Source: a virus. Taken from it: a stretch of DNA of 35,729 nucleotides. A program made the translations under genes and the position numbers. Shown here one piece after another: positions 7,708 to 16,992 of the stretch. The first letter of the stretch is position 1. Each line of letters begins with the position of its first letter. The DNA lies in IMG/VR virus record IMGVR_UViG_3300029951_000076, positions 1-35,729 of that record; one strand, written 5' to 3'. The notes below the pieces were generated by a model. It was not told the DNA's origin and did not search any database. It was given only the letters and a program-made list of their open reading frames with translations.

Positions 7708-8662
7708 GAGTTCCGCACTCTCATTCCTAGGCATTGCACGGGAACCGGGGTTCGCCACTGCTACGGCAGCGACGGCGTACATTCCGGTGACGTCGCTCAC
7801 CCCAAAGGACAGTCTCACTCTGCTGCCTGATAAGGGTTGGCGGGGTTCGATGGTTGAGCAGTACGGGGAGGTTGCCGGACCGGTCAGCGCGACCGTTGAC
7901 TTCGGCGGCGACGTCTTCCCGGACACCATTGGATGGCCACTCGCTGGCGTTCTCGGCGACGTTGTCACAACCGGGTCGAGCGTCCCCTACGCGACTGCCT
8001 TTGCTGTTCTCAATAACGGCAATGGTCAGCCCGGTAGCTTCACCTTCACTGACAACTATGTGGCAGGCGTCCGGCAGTATGCGGGCGGCAAGTTCAGTGA
8101 CATGAGTTTCAAGTTCTCGCCGGACGGCATGATTACGTACACGGCGAAGGCGACCACTCTCGGGTCTGTCCCAACCACCGCACCGACACCGGCATTCTCC
8201 GCACTGAAGCCGATTGCCGCATGGAACACGACCGTTTCTCTCGGCGGCACTGCTGCGGCGGGAATCATGGACGCTGAGGTAGACATTAAGCGTCCGGTCA
8301 CTCTCGTGAAGGCCGTTGACGGTACTCAGTTCCCGTATCAGATTTGGTCCGGCGTGGTCAGTGTCTCCGGCAAGTTCACCATTGTGATGGAGTCGGACAC
8401 ACAGCTGACCAACTATCTGACCGGTGCGTCGCAGGTTCTCGACATCTCATTCACGAACGGCACGGGTGCGGCTCTGGTCGGGCTCGATCTCCACATGTCG
8501 AATGTGACTCTGTCCGGCGCTGAGATATCGCGCGGTAAGGACTACATCGAACTGAGCTGCAACTACGCGGCCAATGCGAATACCACGGACGTTGGCGCGT
8601 CCGCCGGCTACAGCCCCATCAAAGCCACCCTTACCAACGCGATTGCGAGCGGCACCTACTAA
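7700..8662 (+). CDS. Major tail (tube) protein
   Basis: This 320-aa protein is the probable tail tube subunit. It is rich in Gly, Thr, Ser and Val with beta strands throughout (VTSLTPKDSLTLLPDKGWRG; PVSATVDFGGDVFPDTIGW; YAGGKFSDMSFKFSPDGMI). It precedes the tail assembly chaperone pair, the canonical location. The GTG start overlaps the preceding gene and the stop overlaps the next ATG (TAATG). Length and composition match actinophage major tail proteins with a C-terminal beta domain. Confidence 0.85.
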   Translation: MPKSSALSFLGIAREPGFATATAATAYIPVTSLTPKDSLTLLPDKGWRGSMVEQYGEVAGPVSATVDFGGDVFPDTIGWPLAGVLGDVVTTGSSVPYATAFAVLNNGNGQPGSFTFTDNYVAGVRQYAGGKFSDMSFKFSPDGMITYTAKATTLGSVPTTAPTPAFSALKPIAAWNTTVSLGGTAAAGIMDAEVDIKRPVTLVKAVDGTQFPYQIWSGVVSVSGKFTIVMESDTQLTNYLTGASQVLDISFTNGTGAALVGLDLHMSNVTLSGAEISRGKDYIELSCNYAANANTTDVGASAGYSPIKATLTNAIASGTY

Positions 8663-9093
8663 TGACGACCCGTATCAATCTTCCCTCCGGTGCCTATGCC
8701 GACCTCCGAGCCGTCGAGGATGTGACCGAGCGCCAGCGTCGGCCTATTCGGCGCATTCAGGCTCAACTCACCGGAAACGCTGGCTTTCTCGATGCAGTGA
8801 ATGAGGCTGAGAAGGCGGGTGGCGCAGACATGACCCCGGATGCTCAGCGCGCCATTGCTCAGGTTATGGGTGACGCGTTCGATCCGCTGGAGACCCTTAA
8901 CGATCTGCTTGTGCTCGCTGCGGTTGTGTCGTGGTCCTACCCGTTTGAGCCGTCGCTTGACTCTGTGCAAGATCTTCCGGGGCGCGACCTCGACGCGCTT
9001 CGTACGGCCGTAGCGCCTTACATTGCGGCTCTTCAGCCGAACTTTGAGCCTACCCCGGACCCGGCGTCCCCTATCGTTCCCTCTGGCGAATAA
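8662..9093 (+). CDS. Tail assembly chaperone (gpG-like, upstream product)
   Basis: The 143-aa protein is acidic and helical, as usual for gpG-like chaperones that bind the tape measure during tail assembly. It contains an N-terminal INLPSGAYADLRAVEDVTE block and a C-terminal PDPASPIVPSGE tail. It lies between the major tail protein and the tape measure, where siphophages encode an overlapping chaperone pair. An open -1 frame (9048-9287) without a usable start codon follows, which indicates programmed frameshifting. The ATG overlaps the upstream stop. Confidence 0.75.
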   Translation: MTTRINLPSGAYADLRAVEDVTERQRRPIRRIQAQLTGNAGFLDAVNEAEKAGGADMTPDAQRAIAQVMGDAFDPLETLNDLLVLAAVVSWSYPFEPSLDSVQDLPGRDLDALRTAVAPYIAALQPNFEPTPDPASPIVPSGE

Positions 9094-9287
9094 GGGCAGC
9101 GCTGGAGGGGCACGACGCTGACGACCTCGACGAAGTTTCCGCCGCTCGATTCCGGACGTGGCGACTTTGCACGCTGCTGCACTGTCGCCCGTCCGACCTC
9201 GACGACCAGTCCGCAACCGAACTCGATTGGCTATTGGCCATCGACGAAACGGTTACCAAAGTGCGCCGGGCGAAGGAGTCAGGCTAA
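9048..9287 (+). CDS. Frameshifted C-terminal part of tail assembly chaperone (gpGT-like)
   Basis: In the -1 frame relative to the upstream gene, the sequence is open from 9048 (after a TGA at 9045) to TAA at 9285. From about 9099 it reads as a real protein (ALEGHDADDLDEVSAARFRTW, about 60 residues in all, ending near ETVTKVRRAKE). No ATG, GTG or TTG lies near the start of this frame, so it is probably reached by a -1 slip between 9048 and 9092. No perfect X-XXY-YYZ heptamer is visible. TCCCCT near 9067 and GTTCCCT near 9076 are the nearest weak candidates. The stop overlaps the next ATG (TAATG). Confidence 0.65.
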   Translation, partial: AYPGPGVPYRSLWRIRAALEGHDADDLDEVSAARFRTWRLCTLLHCRPSDLDDQSATELDWLLAIDETVTKVRRAKESG

Positions 9288-9781
9288 TGGGTGACGGAAT
9301 GGTCGGTGCCATTGTCGAGGGCGTTGGCGACGTAGTCGAGGCTTTGGAAGGCATGCAAGCCCGCGTCGATATCGCCACGCAAGCCGCACTCAAAAAGGTG
9401 CAGGCACAGGCGAAGACGTCTATCAAATCCCGCATGCGTGGACAGGCGCGCTGGAATCATCGGGGCCAGTCCAAGCGATTCCCCGATCGTCCCGCGATCA
9501 CGGTTCGGAGCAGTCCGGAACACATCAGCCGTGGTGGCGGTCCGGGCAAGATGTCCGGTGAGCTTCAGCGCTCCATCCGGTCGAGCCGGAAGAGCCGGCA
9601 GGTTGGCCGGGGGACATTCAATGCGGTCGTGATGTCCGGCGGTCTCGGCGGGTACCAGAACATTTATAAGAAGTGGGTCGAAGGCAAGTTTCCCTACTTC
9701 AAACCGGGGATTGCAGCAGCAACCCCGAAGATGCCCCGAATTTGGAATGAAGCTTGGGCAAAGGCAACTAGCACAGATTAG
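9287..9781 (+). CDS. HK97 gp10-like neck/tail protein
   Basis: This 164-aa basic protein starts at an ATG overlapping the chaperone stop. An N-terminal helical part (VVEALEGMQARVDIATQ) is followed by KMSGELQRSIRSSRK, YKKWVEGKFPYFKPGI and a C-terminal amphipathic helix. This layout resembles HK97 gp10-type tail-completion proteins, where an SG-L-RSI block precedes a helix ending in an aromatic pocket. In most phages gp10-like genes lie before the tail tube gene. Here it lies between the chaperones and the tape measure, so the family call is tentative. Confidence 0.5.
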   Translation: MGDGMVGAIVEGVGDVVEALEGMQARVDIATQAALKKVQAQAKTSIKSRMRGQARWNHRGQSKRFPDRPAITVRSSPEHISRGGGPGKMSGELQRSIRSSRKSRQVGRGTFNAVVMSGGLGGYQNIYKKWVEGKFPYFKPGIAAATPKMPRIWNEAWAKATSTD

Positions 9782-9792
9782 GCGGTAGTCGA

Positions 9793-12195
9793 TTGGCTGG
9801 ACTACCTCCGGTCTTCATTGAATTTCTTGGGAACGCGACTGGTCTTTTCGCGACCATCGACGAAGCAAAGGTTGGTCTCGCAGAACTCGACGCTGAAGGC
9901 GGCGAGAGCATGGAAGGGCTCGGCATTGTCGGTAAGGCCGCAATGCTTGGCATTGGCGCTGCGGCTCTTGGCGCTGCCTACGAGTCCATAAAGATGGCCG
10001 CCGAGTTCCAGTCGAACATGGCTCTTCTTGGCACTCAGGCAGGCGTATCGAAGCAGCAGATTGCTTACCTGAGCAATGGGGTTCTGAGCCTTGCTGGACA
10101 GGTTGGGTTCTCGCCTAACTCGCTCAGCGAAGCCCTGTTTCACGTTGAGTCGTCCTTTGCCTCGATCGGTATCAAGGGGCCTCAGGCACTCGACATTCTG
10201 AAGATTGCGGCGGAGGGTGCGGCGGTTGGTCACGCCGACCTAGTCGATGTTCAGAACGCGCTAGACGCTGCGATTGCGTCCGGAATTCCGGGCGTCCAGA
10301 ACTATTCGCAAGCAATGGGCGCGTTGAACGCTATCGTCGGTTCCGGCGATATGACCATGCAGGATCTCGCCGATGCCCTCGGGTCCGGCGTTCTTGCAGT
10401 GGTCAAGGGCTACGGCCTTACCCTGAACGACGTTGGCGCGGCGCTGGCGACCTTTGGTGACAACAACATCAGAGGAAAGGTCGCAGCGACGGATTTGCGC
10501 ATGGCTGTTCAGGCCATGGCGGTGCCGGCCGCAACTGCCGCAGCCGACCTGAAGCGCTTCGGAATGTCGGCAACGACTCTTTCCGAGGACATGCAGAAGG
10601 GTGGGCTCAAGCTCGCCTTGAACGACCTGGTCGGCCGCATGAAAAAGGCGGGCGTTACCGGGACAGAAACCGGACAGGTTCTTACGGACATGTTCGGCAA
10701 GAAAGCCGGTTCTGGCCTCGCCGTTCTGGTCGATCAGATCGACCGGCTGAACAGCAAATACCCCGAACTCACAAAGGGCGCGACCGGCTTCGGGGCAGCA
10801 TGGGCGGCGACTCAGGCAACCTTTTCCCAACGACTCAAGCAGCTTGAGGCGGGTTTTCAGGCTCTTGCCACGCGAATAGGTCTCGTCCTACTCCCGTACG
10901 CCGAGAAGTTCCTTGGGTGGCTGTCCTCGGGAATGGCGCTGATGACGCGTCACCGGTCAGTTGCGCTGGCGCTGGCGGGTGCAATCGGTGGGATTCTGGT
11001 TGTCGGTCTCGCTGCTGCGGGCGTGGCGGCGTGGTCCTTCACTGCCGCAATCCTGGCCAACCCGATCACGTGGCTTGTGGTCGGCGTGATGGCGCTCGGC
11101 GCTGGGCTGGTAATGCTGGTCATGCACTGGAAAACAGTCGTGACGTGGGTCGAGAAGACCGCCGAATCCTCTAAGGGGTTCATGTCTCTGTGGCATGCGG
11201 CGCTTGCTTTTTTTGGCGCTGCGTGGGCAGCGACGTCTAAGGAAGTCCAGGGTTGGGCGAAGTGGCTCGACGCGAACGTGTTCAAGTGGGTCATGGCTCG
11301 CGTCGGCGACCTGACGTCCTGGTGGCGCGGACACACGACTGAACTGTCTGAATTCTGGTCGCTGTGCCTAAAGCAAATCCAGGTCGTAGCAGGAATTGCC
11401 TGGGCGTTTCTGAAGGCCGGATTCGAGATTCTGGGCGATGTGATCTCTACGGCCTGGGGGATCATCGTTGCGGTAATCAAGTTCGCGTGGACGAACATCT
11501 CAAATGTCGTCACGCTCGGAATGCACCTGGTGATGAACATCATCGGGGTTGTCCTCGACTTGATAACCGGCCACTGGGGAAAAGCCTGCTCGGATTTCCT
11601 TCACCTGATTTCTCAAGCCTTTTCCGACGTGATGCACTTTTTGGGCGGCTTCCTCTCCAGCATTGTTTCGCTGGTCTGGTCGATCGGCTCCGGCATCGTC
11701 GAAGGCATCGTTCACGGAATCGAGGACGCCGGCGGCGCGATTGCGAGCACCCTAGAAGGGCTTGCGAAGGGAGCGCTCAACGCAGCGAAGTCCTTTCTCG
11801 GGATCAACTCGCCGTCGAGGCTCTTCCGGACCGAAGTCGGTCAGTGGATGGCGAAGGGTATTGCGCAGGGCATCGACGATCACGCCGACTCTGCCGCGCT
11901 GTCCATGAAGCAACTCGCCACGGGTGCCGTGGGGAGCCTAAGAGGCGCGCTGGGTACTCCACTTGCCTTGTCTGCCTCTCTGGGCGGTACGGGGCTTCCT
12001 GGTGCCCTTCCTGGTGGCACCACGGCGGGCATGCCGGACTCGGCTACTGGCGGAACCGTGACCGTGACTAACCACGTGACGGTCACGGTTGAAGGTTCGG
12101 TCAGATCAGACCAAGAGCTACGCGACATCTTCCAAGAGGAGATGTTGAAGCTGGGTGCCAGGAACAACGGCACGTGGCGACCGTATCGACGATAG
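9793..12195 (+). CDS. Tape measure protein
   Basis: This 800-aa protein sets tail length and probably exits with DNA at injection. The N-terminal third has TP901-type core sequence (EFQSNMALLGTQAGVS; SFASIGIKGPQALDILKIAAEG; MTMQDLADALGSGVLAV; TDLRMAVQAMA). Residues ~391-440 form hydrophobic segments (ALAGAIGGILVVGLAAAGVA and a second stretch). More hydrophobic helices lie at ~530-600 and ~613-645. The C-terminus ends in Gly/Ser/Thr-rich and VTVTNHVTVTVEGSV strands. At about 0.15 nm per residue the length predicts a tail near 120 nm. The start is TTG at 9793. Confidence 0.9.
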   Translation: MAGLPPVFIEFLGNATGLFATIDEAKVGLAELDAEGGESMEGLGIVGKAAMLGIGAAALGAAYESIKMAAEFQSNMALLGTQAGVSKQQIAYLSNGVLSLAGQVGFSPNSLSEALFHVESSFASIGIKGPQALDILKIAAEGAAVGHADLVDVQNALDAAIASGIPGVQNYSQAMGALNAIVGSGDMTMQDLADALGSGVLAVVKGYGLTLNDVGAALATFGDNNIRGKVAATDLRMAVQAMAVPAATAAADLKRFGMSATTLSEDMQKGGLKLALNDLVGRMKKAGVTGTETGQVLTDMFGKKAGSGLAVLVDQIDRLNSKYPELTKGATGFGAAWAATQATFSQRLKQLEAGFQALATRIGLVLLPYAEKFLGWLSSGMALMTRHRSVALALAGAIGGILVVGLAAAGVAAWSFTAAILANPITWLVVGVMALGAGLVMLVMHWKTVVTWVEKTAESSKGFMSLWHAALAFFGAAWAATSKEVQGWAKWLDANVFKWVMARVGDLTSWWRGHTTELSEFWSLCLKQIQVVAGIAWAFLKAGFEILGDVISTAWGIIVAVIKFAWTNISNVVTLGMHLVMNIIGVVLDLITGHWGKACSDFLHLISQAFSDVMHFLGGFLSSIVSLVWSIGSGIVEGIVHGIEDAGGAIASTLEGLAKGALNAAKSFLGINSPSRLFRTEVGQWMAKGIAQGIDDHADSAALSMKQLATGAVGSLRGALGTPLALSASLGGTGLPGALPGGTTAGMPDSATGGTVTVTNHVTVTVEGSVRSDQELRDIFQEEMLKLGARNNGTWRPYRR

Positions 12196-12198
12196 AGC

Positions 12199-12232
12199 GG
12201 GAAGCACCTACTAACGTTAGTAGGTGCTTCCC
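12199..12232. repeat. Conserved palindrome, copy 3 (34 bp perfect hairpin)
   Basis: The CG-centred 22-bp core is extended by GGGAAG/CTTCCC into a 34-bp perfect palindrome. It lies 4 bp after the tape measure stop and ends 18 nt before the GTG of the minor tail gene. Confidence 0.95.
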
Positions 12233-12250
12233 TTCGAGGGGGACCTGTAG

Positions 12251-15145
12251 GTGTCGCTGAACGTCAATGCCCCACTGTACGAAGATTCTTGGGGGTCGGC
12301 ATGGAACGTCAACGGTGGCGGTCCACCCCTGAATAAGTGGGTCGACGTCACCGGGCGCACTCAGGGCAGCGTGAGCATCAAGCGGGGTCGACAGTACGAA
12401 CTCGACGCCATGCAGGCGGGGGAGTACTCGACAACTCTCGACAACTCCGACGGGGCACTAGACCCGTTGAACCCGAGTGGCCCATGGTTCGGCAATGTCG
12501 AACCATTTCAGCCGTTCCGGCGTCGACTCATGTGGGGTGCGTCGCCCAACCTGCTTCCGCAGCAGATCGCTAGTTGCGGCTCGGGTTGGGCGACCGGCTA
12601 CAACCCGACGAACTCTGATATCGGTGTGGTGTCCGGAACGGACTCGACCGGCGGAACCGTTCAGATGCTCGGCGCGGGGAATGTCCCCAATGGCACCACG
12701 GCGTTTCAGTTTGCCGTACCGGCCGCAACTGCCGGGAATACCAACGTAGTTACCTATGATCACCTGTCTGTCCGCGCTGGCATGCCCTACGCGTTTCAGA
12801 TCTACGTCCGCAATGTGACTGCCTCGACGACTGCCAACGTAGCGGCGTGCATGGGGTTCTACACCAACGGCTCTGCAACGGTGACCAGTTGGGCGGCGGG
12901 GGACGTTGCCGCGCTGGTCGGCTCGACGTCCGCCGGATGGACTCAGATCCGCGCATGGGGGACAGCACCCGCGAACGCCACGGGCGTACTGGTCGGCCTA
13001 TCGCTCACTGTGGCGGCGACGACTTCGGCGACGGAACTTCAGGTCAACTCATGGCAGTTGGAGCAGAATTCGACTTCTACGGCGTGGGTCTGGCCAGGGA
13101 ACTGGTATCCGATCTTCAACGGCTACGTGGAACGCTGGCCTACCACCTGGGATTCCGGAGGCTTGCGGGGGACGGTCAAGCCCGAAGCTGTCGACGCGTT
13201 CGCGCTGCTGTCTCAGTACACTCTCGCCGACCCGCTGACCGAAGAACTGAACCTGCTCAACCCGCGCTTCGTCTACCGGCTCGACGACCCTGTCGGCGCA
13301 ACGTCCGCAGCCGACAGTACTGGCAATAACCCTGCGGCCAATTTCGGCACATCGAAGGCCGGTTCAGGCGCGTACGCGTTCGGAATGAGCATTACCGCGA
13401 CCAACACGGCTACCGGGGAATTCGCTGGTCCGGGCACGGTCATGACGCTGACCAATCCGTCCCCGGGGGTCAGCTGGACCACAACCCCCGTAGCAACGTC
13501 CTTTCTTTCGCTGTCCTCGGCGGGAATTACTGGACCGGCGAACCCTGCCGAGTGGACGCGCGTGATTGCGTTTCGCTGGGGCTCTGGTGCCCTCGGGTCG
13601 GGCAATCTCGCCAAACTCGCGTCCGCGTACGACCAGTACAACAATGGCTTCGCGCCATCCGGCGCGAACATTGAAGTTCAGATCGAGGACACAGGCGCAT
13701 ACCTGGCGATCGGGGCACAGTATGCGCCCTATCAGTTGAGTATGGCGTTTTCCGGAAGCACATCGGCCACCCCGACCGATGGCAACTGGCACCTACTCGT
13801 CTACGGGATGAGTACAACGTCCACTGAGATCATGGCATCCTTCGATGGCAAGACTGCCAGTGCCTACACGTCCTACACGTCGGGGTACATCAATTACGGT
13901 GTCCCGAACGGCATTGTCTGCGACAGTGTCGGCGCAATGGTCGTTTCGTCGCTGGGCAACATGACGGACTTTAACTACACGGGTGACATTGCATTCGTGG
14001 CGGAGATACCTACTCTGCTGACCGCAACGCAGATCACGAACCTTTACACGGCATGGCGCAACGCAGCATCGGGGGAGTCCTCCGGAGCGCGTTACGCCCG
14101 CATCCTGAGGTATGCCGGATTTACGGGACCGACATGGCTCGATGCCGGCAATACAACCAGCATGGGACCGGCTACCGACCTCAGCGGCTCAGACGCTATG
14201 AGCGCGCTAGAGGCTGTCGTCACGACCGAATCAGGGTCGCACGTAGTGCGGGGGACCGGAACGCTTCGGTTCATGAGTCGGGGGTTCAGGTACAACTCGA
14301 ACGTTCCCTACTGCACCTTCGGTGACGGTCCGGGCGAGCTTCCTTACGAAGATCTGCAACTCGACTACGACACAACGCATTTGGCGAGCCAGGTTCAGGT
14401 GACGCAGAACTCTTCGAGTCAGATCTTCACTGCGAACAGTACGTCGTCGGCGACCAACTACTTTGCCCGGCTGATGCAGCGGACGATTAACACAAACTCG
14501 ACGCTCGAATGCCAGGATGCGGCCAACTATCTACTGTCGAGGTATCAAAGTGCGGCGGTTCGCATTACCTCGCTGAAGTTGAATCTCGCCGGGAATCCGC
14601 TGCTGTGGGGCACGGTCGTGAACCTCGAAATCGGCACCCGAATTCGAGTGATGCGACAGCCCCCCGGCTATGCGGCACCCATGCAGCTTGACTGCTTCAT
14701 TGAGTCGATGCAGTGGGATTTCTCCGACAAGGGTGCGGCAACACTCACAATGCAGTGCAGTCCGGCCGACTTGACCCCGTACGGCGTGATGACGTCGTGG
14801 CGTGCATGGCTGAAGTCGCCTGCGCTGGCCGGCGCGACATCCCTAACCATCACGCCGATAAACCCCGTGACACAAGCGGCACTTGACGTCACGAACCCTC
14901 TCGCTGCACAGGTCGGCATAGGTCAACAGCTCCTTCTCGACCACGGATTGCCGACACAAGAGACCGTGACCGTAACGGCCGTAGGGGCAACGTCCGCTAA
15001 CTGGACTACCGGCACGCTGCAAGTCACCTCGACGACGCAAGCGCACGCCGTCAGTGCCGCACTGTGTGAGCCCCTTCCCTACGCGACGACGGTTACGACC
15101 TTCGACCCGAGTGCGGCCTTCAACTCTTCCGCCTTCAGCTACTAG
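12251..15145 (+). CDS. Large minor tail / tail-tip protein
   Basis: The 964-aa product follows the tape measure and should form the tail tip. The first ~110 residues carry a pattern common in actinophage minor tail proteins (VTGRTQGSVSIKRGRQYELD; TLDNSDGALDPLNPSGPW). Residues ~115-290 and ~330-620 look like inserted beta-sandwich or carbohydrate-binding-type domains. A conserved tail-protein core resumes around residue 700 (DGPGELPYEDLQLDYD, TSLKLNLAGNPLLWG). This suggests a distal-tail/baseplate hub fused with host-binding modules. The GTG start follows GAGGGGGA. Confidence 0.8.
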   Translation: MSLNVNAPLYEDSWGSAWNVNGGGPPLNKWVDVTGRTQGSVSIKRGRQYELDAMQAGEYSTTLDNSDGALDPLNPSGPWFGNVEPFQPFRRRLMWGASPNLLPQQIASCGSGWATGYNPTNSDIGVVSGTDSTGGTVQMLGAGNVPNGTTAFQFAVPAATAGNTNVVTYDHLSVRAGMPYAFQIYVRNVTASTTANVAACMGFYTNGSATVTSWAAGDVAALVGSTSAGWTQIRAWGTAPANATGVLVGLSLTVAATTSATELQVNSWQLEQNSTSTAWVWPGNWYPIFNGYVERWPTTWDSGGLRGTVKPEAVDAFALLSQYTLADPLTEELNLLNPRFVYRLDDPVGATSAADSTGNNPAANFGTSKAGSGAYAFGMSITATNTATGEFAGPGTVMTLTNPSPGVSWTTTPVATSFLSLSSAGITGPANPAEWTRVIAFRWGSGALGSGNLAKLASAYDQYNNGFAPSGANIEVQIEDTGAYLAIGAQYAPYQLSMAFSGSTSATPTDGNWHLLVYGMSTTSTEIMASFDGKTASAYTSYTSGYINYGVPNGIVCDSVGAMVVSSLGNMTDFNYTGDIAFVAEIPTLLTATQITNLYTAWRNAASGESSGARYARILRYAGFTGPTWLDAGNTTSMGPATDLSGSDAMSALEAVVTTESGSHVVRGTGTLRFMSRGFRYNSNVPYCTFGDGPGELPYEDLQLDYDTTHLASQVQVTQNSSSQIFTANSTSSATNYFARLMQRTINTNSTLECQDAANYLLSRYQSAAVRITSLKLNLAGNPLLWGTVVNLEIGTRIRVMRQPPGYAAPMQLDCFIESMQWDFSDKGAATLTMQCSPADLTPYGVMTSWRAWLKSPALAGATSLTITPINPVTQAALDVTNPLAAQVGIGQQLLLDHGLPTQETVTVTAVGATSANWTTGTLQVTSTTQAHAVSAALCEPLPYATTVTTFDPSAAFNSSAFSY

Positions 15146-15153
15146 GACCGTGA

Positions 15154-15684
15154 TTGACGAACCTTCCCGTTCCAGTACCTTCATACGAGGTACCGGGGTC
15201 ATTCATCACTGGCGCGTTGTGGAACGCGAATTCCAACGGACTGACCTTCCTTCTTACTCGACCGGCGTTCTTCGGCTATCAGTCGACGGTGCAGAGCATC
15301 GCGTCGAACGCCAGTGTCGCAATCAATCTCGACACTGAGTCGATAGATTCCTACGGGGGTCATTCGACCAGTTCGAGCAACAGCCGCTATGTGGCTCAGC
15401 TTCCCGGCTGGTACTGGGTCCAAGGGACCGTGAACTTCAATGCCAACACGACTGCCGGGCGCTGTGCCTTCATCATGAAGAACGGTTCGACGGTTCCCGG
15501 CGCGTTTGGCGCTGCTGCCGGAGCGACCCCCTATACGGCCGTGTCGGCTTCGTGCTTCGTGTATCTCAACGGTCTCGGCGATTATGTCGAATTGTGGGGG
15601 TACCAAAATTGCGGGTCCGCGCTCTCTACCTCCTCCGTCAACGGGCAGACATCCTCGCTGTCCGCTCTCTGGATCTACAACTAA
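15154..15684 (+). CDS. Receptor-binding / tail fibre-like protein
   Basis: The 176-aa protein is rich in Ser, Asn, Thr, Gly and aromatics and follows the minor tail gene. The C-terminal ~110 residues (YVAQLPGWYWVQGTVNF; CAFIMKNGSTVPGAFG; ASCFVYLNGLGDYVELWGYQ) have the strand pattern of C1q/TNF-like trimeric jelly-roll domains found in phage receptor-binding tips. The TTG start is 8 bp after the previous stop. The endolysin gene follows after 9 bp. The role in host attachment is inferred from fold pattern and position. Confidence 0.6.
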   Translation: MTNLPVPVPSYEVPGSFITGALWNANSNGLTFLLTRPAFFGYQSTVQSIASNASVAINLDTESIDSYGGHSTSSSNSRYVAQLPGWYWVQGTVNFNANTTAGRCAFIMKNGSTVPGAFGAAAGATPYTAVSASCFVYLNGLGDYVELWGYQNCGSALSTSSVNGQTSSLSALWIYN

Positions 15685-15693
15685 GGAACTCAC

Positions 15694-16389
15694 TTGACCG
15701 TTAACGGCGTTGACGTCTCTTCCTATCAGGCTGTCGACTTCCCGACTGTCGGCGAGTCCTTCGTATTCGCGAAGGCAACCGAGGGAACCGGCTACGTGAA
15801 CCCGAACTACTCGGGACAGGTTGCACACGCGCGCGCTGGTGGTCTGATCGTCGGTCACTACCACTTCGGCCGAAGCGGCAACGGTTCCACTCAGGCTGAC
15901 TACTTCCTTTCCCACATCGAACTGAAGCCGGGTGACATCCTCGCTCTCGACTGGGAAGACGCCACCATGACCCAGGCAGAGCGTGACGCATTCATGGCCC
16001 GGCTCAAGGTCCGGGCACCGGGTCATAAGGTCGTGCTCTACTGCAACGTCGATTTCTGGAAGTACATCGACACCAACAACGGTGGCTCGATGGACGGCCT
16101 TTGGATCGCCGACCCGAACAACCCCGCCGGACATCCGGGAATTCTGCACCCCTGGACTTTCCAGCAGTACTCATGGGCCGGCGGCATTGACCGGAACGTA
16201 GCGAACTTCGCGAGTGCTGCGGCGCTGCGAGCGTGGGCCGACCCGCAGGCACCCGTAACTCACCCTCCGGTTCCGACTCCCGTGAAGCCTGCACCCGCTC
16301 CGACTGCCGCTCAGCTCATGGCCGAGGTCGAGACCGCCGAGAAGGCGCTGAACGCTGCCGTCGCCGCGCTTGCGGTGAAGGTGGGCTAA
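15694..16389 (+). CDS. Endolysin, GH25 muramidase
   Basis: This 231-aa enzyme should cleave the MurNAc-GlcNAc backbone of peptidoglycan at lysis. The GH25 fold begins GVDVSSYQ (D7) and includes FVFAKATEGTGYVNPNY, GHYHFGR and the catalytic block LALDWED (D86, E88). VVLYCNVDFWKY and WTFQQYSWAGGIDRNV follow. After residue ~193 a PVPTPVKPAPAPT linker leads to a short amphipathic helix, a possible wall-binding or oligomerisation tail. The TTG start follows AAGGAAC. The stop overlaps the next ATG. Confidence 0.93.
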   Translation: MTVNGVDVSSYQAVDFPTVGESFVFAKATEGTGYVNPNYSGQVAHARAGGLIVGHYHFGRSGNGSTQADYFLSHIELKPGDILALDWEDATMTQAERDAFMARLKVRAPGHKVVLYCNVDFWKYIDTNNGGSMDGLWIADPNNPAGHPGILHPWTFQQYSWAGGIDRNVANFASAAALRAWADPQAPVTHPPVPTPVKPAPAPTAAQLMAEVETAEKALNAAVAALAVKVG

Positions 16390-16649
16390 TGGCAGTTGGT
16401 ACGTGGTTCGGCAGCGTCGTTGCTGCCACCATTAGCGCCGGACCGGCGTACTACGCGCTGAGTCGAGGGCGAGGCACGACGCAGCAGGAAGGCGAAGCAA
16501 CCCGCGCCGTAATCGCGTCTGTGCGTGATGAGTTGCGCAGCGACATTCGCGAAGTTCGGGATTGGCAAGCGGCACACACGGCGGAGCATGCGGTATACGA
16601 CGCTCGCCGCAGCCCTCGACTAGAACTAAGGAAGAATGACGCACCCTGA
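16389..16649 (+). CDS. Small membrane protein of the lysis cassette
   Basis: The 86-aa product begins with a hydrophobic segment (TWFGSVVAATISAGPAYYAL, residues ~5-24), followed by a charged helical tail with likely coiled-coil (ASVRDELRSDIREVRDW). This resembles phage DUF2746-type or spanin/holin-like proteins. The ATG at 16389 overlaps the endolysin stop. The reading frame extends upstream to 16233 but lies within the endolysin gene. The gene overlaps the following DUF1003 gene by 14 bp. A lysis role is inferred from position. Confidence 0.65.
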   Translation: MAVGTWFGSVVAATISAGPAYYALSRGRGTTQQEGEATRAVIASVRDELRSDIREVRDWQAAHTAEHAVYDARRSPRLELRKNDAP

Positions 16650-16989
16650 AGTGACCCATCCGCTGAGCGGCTTCAACGACCGAATCGGCGACCGAGTAAC
16701 CAGCGTCTTTGGCTCCATGGGAACCTTCTGGGTTCTAGTGGCATGGCAGGTTGGATGGATGGCACTCGCCACATTCAACGTGTGGCCATTCAGCGGCGAC
16801 CGGTACCCGTTCGCGTTCTGTCTGTTCCTGTCGAACCTCATTCAGCTCTGGGCGCTGCCCATTCTCGGCAATACCAGCAACAGGGCCGACGCTAAGCGAA
16901 CCGCTAAGGCGGACGCTGATCACGCGGCACTTACATACATAGCGACTCGGCTCGACGCTGTAGCCGCACACATAGGAATCGAGGACTGA
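16636..16989 (+). CDS. DUF1003-like membrane protein
   Basis: This 117-aa protein matches the DUF1003 pattern: FNDRIGDRVTSVFGSMGTFWV, then two hydrophobic helices around WVLVAWQVGWMAL and FAFCLFLSNLIQLWALPIL. An Ala/Asp/Lys-rich tail with a final helix follows. It lies inside a lysis gene cluster between the endolysin and the holin. DUF1003 proteins are of unknown function. A role as holin partner or membrane-lysis regulator is possible but unproven. The start lies within the preceding gene. Confidence 0.7.
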   Translation: MTHPEVTHPLSGFNDRIGDRVTSVFGSMGTFWVLVAWQVGWMALATFNVWPFSGDRYPFAFCLFLSNLIQLWALPILGNTSNRADAKRTAKADADHAALTYIATRLDAVAAHIGIED

Positions 16990-16992
16990 CCC

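Noticed and set aside
16233-16388. Upstream extension of the small lysis-cassette gene
   Set aside because: Lies wholly inside the endolysin gene. The ATG at 16389 overlaps the endolysin stop in the usual manner.
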